This document shows, piece by piece, positions 38,718-44,996 of a stretch of 44,996 bases of DNA. Numbering within the stretch: the stretch's first letter is position 1; each line of letters opens with the position of its first letter. Below the pieces are notes generated by a model. The model was not told the DNA's origin and made no database searches. It saw only the letters and a program-made list of their open reading frames with translations. Source of the DNA: an uncultured bacterium (GTDB lineage: Bacteria; Cyanobacteriota; Vampirovibrionia; Gastranaerophilales; Gastranaerophilaceae); contig CAJMAX010000004.1 in the NCBI GenBank assembly GCA_905211505.1, positions 1 through 44,996 on the forward strand, in the 5' to 3' direction. The position numbers and the translations under genes are program-made.

Positions 38718-39694
38718 TAATGGTAACTATAGCATTCTTATTAGGAATGGTTCTTTGCATGCTTTTTGGGGTTCCATACATTGATATGCTTAAGAAAAAA
38801 ACTATCGGACAATATATAAAAGATGTTGCACCTGAAAATCATGCAAAAAAACAAGGGACACCGACAACAGGAGGGGTATTCATTATTGCTGCTGTTATTA
38901 TGGCATCAGTAACAACTTTACTATTAGCTCAAAAGATGACCACGATTGCACTTATTACAATAATGACCCTTGTATTCTACACATTTGCAGGATTTCAAGA
39001 TGATTATATTAAAATAAAAGGTAAAGGCAACGATGGATTAACCGCTCGCGGTAAATTATTCAGACAAATCGCAATCGCACTGCTCCCAACTCTTTTTTTA
39101 GTAACAACTAACCCTGCAGCCTGCAATTTTTCAATTGGAAATCTTGTTTTGAATTTGAAATGGTTTTATCCATTTTTTGCAGTATTTATAATAACTGGTG
39201 CCTCAAATGCTTATAACCTTACAGACGGTCTTGACGGTTTAGCTGCAGGATGTGGTGTTCCCGCATTTATAGCCTGCGCAATAATAGCCTTAGCTCTCGG
39301 AGAAACAGAATTGGCAATAATAGCAGCAACTGTAGCTGGAGCTTTATTAGGATTTTTAAAATTTAATAAACCAAAAGCTGAAGTATTTATGGGTGACACC
39401 GGCTCCTTAGCCATAGGCGGGTTACTGGGAACTTTAGCAGTTCTTGGCAAATTTGAATTTCTATTAATATTTATAGGCGGAGTATTTGTTATGGAAACTT
39501 TGTCTGTAATTATTCAGGTCACAAGTTTCAAAACCACAGGAAAAAGAGTGTTTAAAATGGCACCAATACATCACCACTTTGAACTTCTTGGGTGGAATGA
39601 AAAGAAAGTTGTTATTGTATTTTCAACAGTATCATTGATTTTATCAGTTATTGCTGTTGTATTATTTGAATTATTTAGTAAAGGTATTTTATAA
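38714..39694 (+). CDS. mraY: MraY, phospho-MurNAc-pentapeptide transferase
   Basis: A 326-aa polytopic membrane enzyme that makes lipid I from UDP-MurNAc-pentapeptide and undecaprenyl phosphate. Motifs: HAKKQGTPTTGGVFII near 45, the aspartate-rich FQDDYIKI near 95, NLTDGLDGLA near 168-177, FMGDTGSLAIGG near 225 and the C-terminal MAPIHHHFELLG near 281. All catalytic Asp and His residues are visible. It starts within the murF stop codon (4-bp overlap) and its stop overlaps murD by one base. Confidence 0.96.
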   Translation: MIMVTIAFLLGMVLCMLFGVPYIDMLKKKTIGQYIKDVAPENHAKKQGTPTTGGVFIIAAVIMASVTTLLLAQKMTTIALITIMTLVFYTFAGFQDDYIKIKGKGNDGLTARGKLFRQIAIALLPTLFLVTTNPAACNFSIGNLVLNLKWFYPFFAVFIITGASNAYNLTDGLDGLAAGCGVPAFIACAIIALALGETELAIIAATVAGALLGFLKFNKPKAEVFMGDTGSLAIGGLLGTLAVLGKFEFLLIFIGGVFVMETLSVIIQVTSFKTTGKRVFKMAPIHHHFELLGWNEKKVVIVFSTVSLILSVIAVVLFELFSKGIL

Positions 39695-41130
39695 TGGGGT
39701 TATTTGATTTTTTCAAAAAAAGTAAATATGTTCAGGATTTACGGAACGAAAAAATTCTCGTTCTCGGGCTGTCAAAAAGTGGAATTGCGGCAGCAAAACT
39801 TGCCAAAAGACACGGTGCCAATGTTTATTTGTCAGAAGGAAATGACGTTTCAAAAGACAGATTACATTTAGTTGAAGAACTAAGAGAACTTGGGATAAAT
39901 GTTGAGTACGGTGGACATTCTGATAAATTCATCTTAAATTCAAACTTAGCTGTAACAAGTCCCGGGATTCCCCCGCACAGTGATATTATAAAAAATTTAA
40001 ACTCTCACAGAATAAAAACAATTTCTGAACTTGAATTTGCTAGCAGAGAAAATGTTGAAAACAAATCACCCAAACAGTTTATTACAATTACTGGAACGAA
40101 CGGCAAAACAACAACAACGGCACTTACAGAATTTATTTTAAAAAAAGCCGGACTTAGAGCAAAAGCCTGCGGAAATATTGGTCTTCCTGCAAGTGACCTT
40201 GTGGATGAAGAAGACTTGGATTGGCTTGTTTGTGAAGCAAGTTCTTTTCAACTGGAAATGACCGAAAACTTTGATTCCTATGTTTCTGTATGGACAAACT
40301 TCACACCTGACCATATTGATTGGCATAACGGTTTGGAAAATTACTTTAACGCAAAAACAAAAGCATTTAGATATGCTACGGTTTCAGTATTAAATGCCAA
40401 CGATGAAAAATTATTAGAATTTGCAGCTAATCTTAAGAATAATAATAAATTTGGAGAAGATTCAGTTTTCTTCTTTGACGGAAATATCGGAGATAATTGC
40501 TGTTACATTGAAAACGGAGAGATTAAATATAAAGAACTTGGAGCAGTAGAAACAATTATTAAACTCTGTGATTGCCCACTGATAGGGCATCATAATTATC
40601 AAAATATTATGTGTGCAATAATTTGTGCCAAATTGGTTTGTAATTCTAACGGAATAAGCACAGCAGATACAGAAACAATCAGAAAAGCAATTATGGAATT
40701 CAAAGCTCCGGAACACAGACTTGAAAAAGTTAGAGAATTTAATGGAATAACCTTTTACAATGACTCAAAAGCAACAAATCCGGAAGCCTCTATTGTTGCA
40801 ATAAATTCATTCAACAATCTTGATGTCACCCTCATTGCCGGAGGCAGAGATAAAAACACAGACTTAACCGAATTTTGTGACTCTATAAAAAAACATATTA
40901 AAACAGTTATTTTAATTGGTGAAGCTACAGAACGCTTTGAAAAAAATCTTATTAAAAACGGATTTACGAATATTATAAAAGAATCATCTATGGAAAGTGC
41001 CATTGATAAGAGTATATCATTAAAACCTGATGTGGTTTTATTATCACCTGCATGCGCAAGTTTTGATATGTTCACAAGCTATGAACACAGAGGAGAGGTC
41101 TTTAAAGATTATGTCTTATCGAGAATATAA
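39694..41130 (+). CDS. murD: MurD, UDP-MurNAc-L-Ala D-Glu ligase
   Basis: A 478-aa Mur ligase adding D-Glu. N-terminal Rossmann part (KILVLGLSKSGIAAAKLAKR), TSPGIPPHSD, ATP loop TITGTNGKTTTTAL near 131-144, NFTPDHIDWH and FYNDSKATNPEAS, then LIAGGRDKN and LLSPACASFDMF. Translationally coupled to mraY by TAATG. Its 3' end overlaps ftsW by 20 bp. Confidence 0.96.
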   Translation: MGLFDFFKKSKYVQDLRNEKILVLGLSKSGIAAAKLAKRHGANVYLSEGNDVSKDRLHLVEELRELGINVEYGGHSDKFILNSNLAVTSPGIPPHSDIIKNLNSHRIKTISELEFASRENVENKSPKQFITITGTNGKTTTTALTEFILKKAGLRAKACGNIGLPASDLVDEEDLDWLVCEASSFQLEMTENFDSYVSVWTNFTPDHIDWHNGLENYFNAKTKAFRYATVSVLNANDEKLLEFAANLKNNNKFGEDSVFFFDGNIGDNCCYIENGEIKYKELGAVETIIKLCDCPLIGHHNYQNIMCAIICAKLVCNSNGISTADTETIRKAIMEFKAPEHRLEKVREFNGITFYNDSKATNPEASIVAINSFNNLDVTLIAGGRDKNTDLTEFCDSIKKHIKTVILIGEATERFEKNLIKNGFTNIIKESSMESAIDKSISLKPDVVLLSPACASFDMFTSYEHRGEVFKDYVLSRI

Positions 41131-42313
41131 ATCCCCAAAAAGACAAGAACAGGAACGAAAAGAAAAAAGAAGCAGAAAAAACAGCAATTCCGGTACAATT
41201 CTTTCTGCTCCGGATAATACACTGCTTACTGTTGTAACTTTCTTAATAATCATAGGCTTTTTGGCGATATTCTCTGCTACAGCACCAAAATGCATGAGAG
41301 AGGGTGTAAATCTTGCATCTTTTTTAATAAAACAGATTATCTACGCAGTAGCCGGTTTTTTTGCCATGGGATTTTTTGCAAAGTTTGACTATCAAAAACT
41401 TGAAAAGTATAATACAAAATTTTTATGGATTGTTATAATCTTATTAGTAATTTTGCAATTTACACCTCTCGGGGTAACTATCAATGGAGCAAAGAGATGG
41501 ATAAATCTTGGATTTATGCAGCTACAGCCATCAGAACTGGCAAAACCTTTATTTTGTATGCTGCTTGCTTCAACATTCAAAAATAAAGTAGATTTATTAA
41601 GCTCTAAAAACTGGTTTGAAATATATATTCCAATAATCGTTATACTATTTTTAATATTAAAACAACCAAACCTAAGTATGGTAATTATATTAGGAATAAC
41701 ATCACTGTGTCTATATATAGCAGCTAAAGGCCCCTGGCAGGTACTTGCCGCACTTGGCAGTGTAATGGGTGCTGGAATATTAATGTTTTTACCAAAACTT
41801 TTACACGGTTACCAGATGGACAGAATTAATGTCTGGCTAAACCCGGGAAGCGATGCTCTCGGAAAAGGATATAACATAATTCAATCACTAATTGCATTCG
41901 CCTCCGGAGGATTTAGCGGAACAGGATACGGAGGCTCTATACAAAAATTAGCATACCTGCCAGAATGTCATACAGACTTTATATTTGCAATTATAGCTGA
42001 AGAATTTGGATTTTTAGGTTGTCTATTTATTATTGGTTTATTTGTAACTCTAGTTTATAGAGGTTTAAGAATTTCAAAAAGATGTCCTGATATGTATGGA
42101 AAACTTTTAGCTATAGGTATCACTGTTATTTTCGGATTCCAAGCATTCTTAAATATGTCTGTAGCAAGCTCTCTTTTACCTGTAACTGGAGTCACACTGC
42201 CATTCATAAGCTATGGTGGAACTTCAATTATTGTATCCCTAGCTATGGTTGGTATATTATTAAATATCTCTAAACAAAGAATAAAAAGAATAAGGACAGA
42301 AGTTAATGAATAA
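41111..42313 (+). CDS. ftsW: FtsW, SEDS-family lipid II glycosyltransferase
   Basis: A 400-aa protein with ten membrane segments. SEDS marks: GAKRWINLGFMQLQPSELAK, HTDFIFAIIAEEFGFLG with the essential Asp and the C-terminal LPFISYGGTSI. It polymerises septal glycan together with FtsI. The ATG at 41111 is chosen; a longer frame from 41030 lies almost wholly within murD, while GAGAGG at 41093-41098 fits the later start. The N-terminus is a basic cytoplasmic tail (SPKRQEQERKEKRSRK). RodA is a possible alternative name, but the dcw neighbourhood favours FtsW. Confidence 0.93.
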   Translation: MSYREYKSPKRQEQERKEKRSRKNSNSGTILSAPDNTLLTVVTFLIIIGFLAIFSATAPKCMREGVNLASFLIKQIIYAVAGFFAMGFFAKFDYQKLEKYNTKFLWIVIILLVILQFTPLGVTINGAKRWINLGFMQLQPSELAKPLFCMLLASTFKNKVDLLSSKNWFEIYIPIIVILFLILKQPNLSMVIILGITSLCLYIAAKGPWQVLAALGSVMGAGILMFLPKLLHGYQMDRINVWLNPGSDALGKGYNIIQSLIAFASGGFSGTGYGGSIQKLAYLPECHTDFIFAIIAEEFGFLGCLFIIGLFVTLVYRGLRISKRCPDMYGKLLAIGITVIFGFQAFLNMSVASSLLPVTGVTLPFISYGGTSIIVSLAMVGILLNISKQRIKRIRTEVNE

Positions 42314-43418
42314 AAAAACTTATTTTATTACAGGAGGAGGCACTGGAGGCCATATATATCCAGCAATTGCTGTTGCGGATGCGTTATTAGAATTAGAAGA
42401 TACTGAGAAAATATATTATGTTGGAAATCCTAATAATTTAGAAGCTTCTATTACAAAAGAAAAAAATTATGACTTTTTACCTGTAATTTCTAAAGGTATG
42501 CCAAGAAAAATAAGTTTTAAACTAATCAAATGGGCTTTTGGTATGATATTTGCTTGGCTAAAGTGCTGTATTTACATTAACAAGTATAAACCGAATGCAA
42601 TCTTTGGAACAGGCGGTTATGTTTCAGCTCCTGCACTTATGGCCGGAATAACTATGAAAGTTCCATTTGTAATGCACGATTGTGATGCTAACCCTGGACT
42701 TGTTACAAGAAAACTCGCACCTTACGCAAAAAGTTTATCTATAGCCTTTGATGTTGCTAAAAAACAGTTACATAACGCTAACTGTAATGTTAATGGGAAT
42801 CCTATCCGTCAAAAATTTGCAACCTTGACTAAAGAACAAGCGAGAAAAGATTTAAACCTTGAGAATAAAACAACTCTATGCATAATGGGAGGTTCTCAAG
42901 GTGCGCAAACAATTAACAATGCAACAGTTGAAATATTAAAAGATTTATCTCAAAAATTAAATATTCAAGTTATATTCCAAACCGGGAAGAAAAACTATGA
43001 AAAAACAATAGAACACTTAAGAACAACCTATCCTGAATATGATAATGACAAAAATATTATTATAAAACCTTATTTTGAAGATATGGTGACAGTATTAAAA
43101 GCTTGTGATATCGCTGTATCAAGAGCTGGTTCGTTAAGCATTTCAGAACTATGTGCTTGCTCTATAGCCCCAATATTTATCCCATATCCATATGCCGCAG
43201 CTGATCATCAAAGAAAAAATGCTAAATATATGGTTGAATGTGGTGCAGGATTGTATTTAGAAGACAGTGAAACAAATGCTGAGTCTTTATATAAGTTAGT
43301 TTCAGAACTGATAAATAATCCAAATCAATTAAAACAAATTCAAACAGAAGCTGGCAAATTAGCTAAATTTGATGGAGTTAAAAATATCATCGAACAAATT
43401 CATGCCTGTGCTATTTAG
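42306..43418 (+). CDS. murG: MurG, lipid II-forming GlcNAc transferase
   Basis: A 370-aa GT-B enzyme converting lipid I to lipid II at the inner membrane face. Motifs are TGGGTGGHIYPAIAVADAL at 9-27, FGTGGYVSAPAL near 102, CIMGGSQGAQTINN near 195 and RAGSLSISELCA near 278. It overlaps the ftsW end by eight bases. The following gene is convergent and their stop codons overlap within CTATTTAG, leaving no intergenic terminator. Confidence 0.96.
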   Translation: MNKKTYFITGGGTGGHIYPAIAVADALLELEDTEKIYYVGNPNNLEASITKEKNYDFLPVISKGMPRKISFKLIKWAFGMIFAWLKCCIYINKYKPNAIFGTGGYVSAPALMAGITMKVPFVMHDCDANPGLVTRKLAPYAKSLSIAFDVAKKQLHNANCNVNGNPIRQKFATLTKEQARKDLNLENKTTLCIMGGSQGAQTINNATVEILKDLSQKLNIQVIFQTGKKNYEKTIEHLRTTYPEYDNDKNIIIKPYFEDMVTVLKACDIAVSRAGSLSISELCACSIAPIFIPYPYAAADHQRKNAKYMVECGAGLYLEDSETNAESLYKLVSELINNPNQLKQIQTEAGKLAKFDGVKNIIEQIHACAI

Positions 43419-44996
43419 AATTTTCTAAACCTTGTAAGAAATCCTTGTTGTACTCTAAAGAATCTTTAGTTGCAGTAATTGAATAAATCGGTTTAGATTT
43501 AAACACATACCTTGCTGTATTATATATATCATCAGGAGTAATTTGATCAATAATTTCAAATTGTTTATTCACATAATCAACGCCATATGGTGTACCTACA
43601 GAAAAGAATAAATCTGCAGTTTGTCCATGTCCTGACTCTATAATATTTAACATTGTAGTTTTTAAAGCTTTCTTAGCACATTCTAATTCTTCTGGCGAAA
43701 CTTTTTCAGTCTTTAACTTTTCGATATTCTCGTTAAATCCATTTATAGATTTTTGAATGTTTTCATAAGTATTAACACCTGTTTCTTTATTTTCAGTGGT
43801 TGTACCAATACTTAAAGTCATAACACCTATATCATCATTAAAATTACAATCTGAGGATACAGAATATGCCAAATGTCTTTGTTCTCGTAAATCACTAAAC
43901 AATCTTGAAGATGGAGAACCTCCTAAAATTTCATTTAACAATTCAACACAGGTTATATCCTTTAAATTGCCATTATGTTGAAATTTAAAGCCTTGTACAA
44001 TATTTGCCTGATTTTTCTTATTCTCAACTGTATAAACTTGAGTTTTATCAATAGGCTTATAACTATTTACTAGAGAAATATCTTTTTCATGCAATTTAGG
44101 ATATTGTCCTAATGAATTAAAAATCGTTTGTTTTAAATCAGGATTTGAAGAAAATGGTGCAGTAACCACTACTTGTCCCTGACTCTTTTCAAAAATTTCT
44201 TTATAAAAAGCTTTAATATCATCTAGAGTTATTTCACCTAAGTTTTGTAATTTTTCTTGTGGAGTTATAGAAAGTGGAGTACCTTCATATATAGCCTTAT
44301 CTAATTTAAAATATGGTGATGGCTCAATTGTTGATAAACGATCTTGTAACAACTCAACTGCTTTTTTGAAATTTTCTTCAGATAAATCTACATTTTGAAT
44401 TTTTTCATTTAATAAAACTAAAGATTTTTCTGCTGTATCAATTGGGAAATCTGCAACTGCATATACCCCATAAGGATTTGAAAATACACCGGCATCTAAA
44501 GCTAATAAATCAACTTCTTTTGAATATTCATCTAATGATTTATTTTTAGTACCACTGTTATCTATCATTTCAGATAAAACATCTGAAACAGCTGCCTTTT
44601 TAGGTGTCCACTCTTTTGCTTCAATAGCTATTTTAAAATTAACATTATCTGAAGTTCCATCTTTTAAAACTACTTGTATATTATTAGGTAATTTATATGA
44701 TTCAACAGCCTTCGTATCTATTGGCTGTTTCTTGTTCAATCCTGTAAATGAAATTTGAGAAATTGCATCATAACTGTTTATTATATCCTCTTTTTTGGCA
44801 CCACCAGGGTGAACAACAGTTAACGCAGCTTTATTTAAATCTAAATATTTTTTAGCAACATTCATTATATCTTCAGCTGTCATCTCATCAACAATCTTGT
44901 TATATTCTTTCACGGAATCTATATTATTATTCAACATTGCTTGCCCTAATGTTTGATTTAAAGCAAAAGAATTTTCATAAATCATATTATGAGATT
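43411..44996 (-). CDS. M16 (insulinase-type) peptidase family protein, C-terminal part; 5' end beyond window
   Basis: The frame is open to the right edge, and the visible 528 codons are the later portion of an M16 protein. The segment starts in the last part of an M16 domain (VVHPGGAKKEDI) and then contains a second domain with ELLNEILGGSPSSRLFSDLR, REQRHLAYSVSS and SPEELECAKKAL, which is the non-catalytic partner domain pattern. The catalytic HxxEH would lie upstream, outside the window. Such proteins are processing peptidases, often periplasmic in bacteria. It is convergent with murG with an 8-bp overlap. Confidence 0.85.
   Translation of the reverse strand, partial: SHNMIYENSFALNQTLGQAMLNNNIDSVKEYNKIVDEMTAEDIMNVAKKYLDLNKAALTVVHPGGAKKEDIINSYDAISQISFTGLNKKQPIDTKAVESYKLPNNIQVVLKDGTSDNVNFKIAIEAKEWTPKKAAVSDVLSEMIDNSGTKNKSLDEYSKEVDLLALDAGVFSNPYGVYAVADFPIDTAEKSLVLLNEKIQNVDLSEENFKKAVELLQDRLSTIEPSPYFKLDKAIYEGTPLSITPQEKLQNLGEITLDDIKAFYKEIFEKSQGQVVVTAPFSSNPDLKQTIFNSLGQYPKLHEKDISLVNSYKPIDKTQVYTVENKKNQANIVQGFKFQHNGNLKDITCVELLNEILGGSPSSRLFSDLREQRHLAYSVSSDCNFNDDIGVMTLSIGTTTENKETGVNTYENIQKSINGFNENIEKLKTEKVSPEELECAKKALKTTMLNIIESGHGQTADLFFSVGTPYGVDYVNKQFEIIDQITPDDIYNTARYVFKSKPIYSITATKDSLEYNKDFLQGLENSK

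Noticed and set aside
41030..41110. Longer FtsW N-terminus
   Set aside because: These 27 codons lie inside the conserved C-terminus of murD; the ATG at 41111 has an upstream GAGAGG and gives the normal FtsW length.

Overview
The window is AT-rich, densely coded bacterial DNA. It has paired class IV prepilin-like proteins with an AEVLITLG-type N-terminus, a flagellar-type export operon, Gram-negative-style envelope genes and a cyanobacteria-like gene complement without photosynthesis genes. Taken together this best fits a non-photosynthetic relative of Cyanobacteria (Melainabacteria / Gastranaerophilales type). That assignment is inferred from protein style, not from a marker-gene tree.

Layout. 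1-3.2 kb: the 5' end of an unidentified minus-strand gene broken by a nine-G tract, three unrecognised helical proteins, a degenerate PurH (AICAR transformylase) domain protein and a dCMP deaminase. 3.3-6.4 kb: a secreted GH13 enzyme convergent with a membrane acyltransferase. 6.9-12.8 kb: the operon fliE-fliF-(fliG position)-fliH-flhA, then yidD. 13.2-14.9 kb: a monocistronic small gene, then rsmH and an ftsL-like gene (first part of a split dcw cluster). 15.1-20.4 kb: a glycosyltransferase, an HD-GYP protein with altered active-site residues, a DUF2229 protein and a U32-like protein. 20.5-28.2 kb: a small helical protein, maf, two related prepilins, a NarL-type response regulator, a second GH13-superfamily protein and a GNAT-like protein. 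Palindromic repeats lie between several of these, including a 146-bp direct repeat on both sides of the second prepilin. 28.6-32.7 kb: ilvC, a YhaM-like HD/OB protein, two tandem thymidylate-kinase-like genes and a winged-helix protein. 32.8-37.2 kb: ribosomal genes rplJ-rplL with an L10 leader, a membrane-anchored L12-like paralogue, a phosphoesterase, an RqcP-like S4 protein, and rplU-rpmA. 37.4-43.4 kb: murF-mraY-murD-ftsW-murG, second part of the dcw cluster, convergent with an M16 peptidase gene cut by the right edge.

How the genes work together. The dcw genes make lipid II and support septation. The fli/flh operon encodes the MS ring, its rod adaptor, a stator-like export component and the export gate. 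The ribosomal genes show autoregulatory leaders. Several single genes have a -10 box exactly six bases before the start codon and no Shine-Dalgarno, suggesting leaderless mRNAs, while the others carry ordinary Shine-Dalgarno sequences.

Most notable: the G-tract gene start, the L12-domain membrane protein beside rplL, the AICARFT and HD-GYP pseudoenzyme candidates, the atypical protein at the fliG position, the repeat-flanked strongly expressed prepilin, and the leaderless promoter set. No tRNA, rRNA, CRISPR array, transposase or prophage gene was seen.
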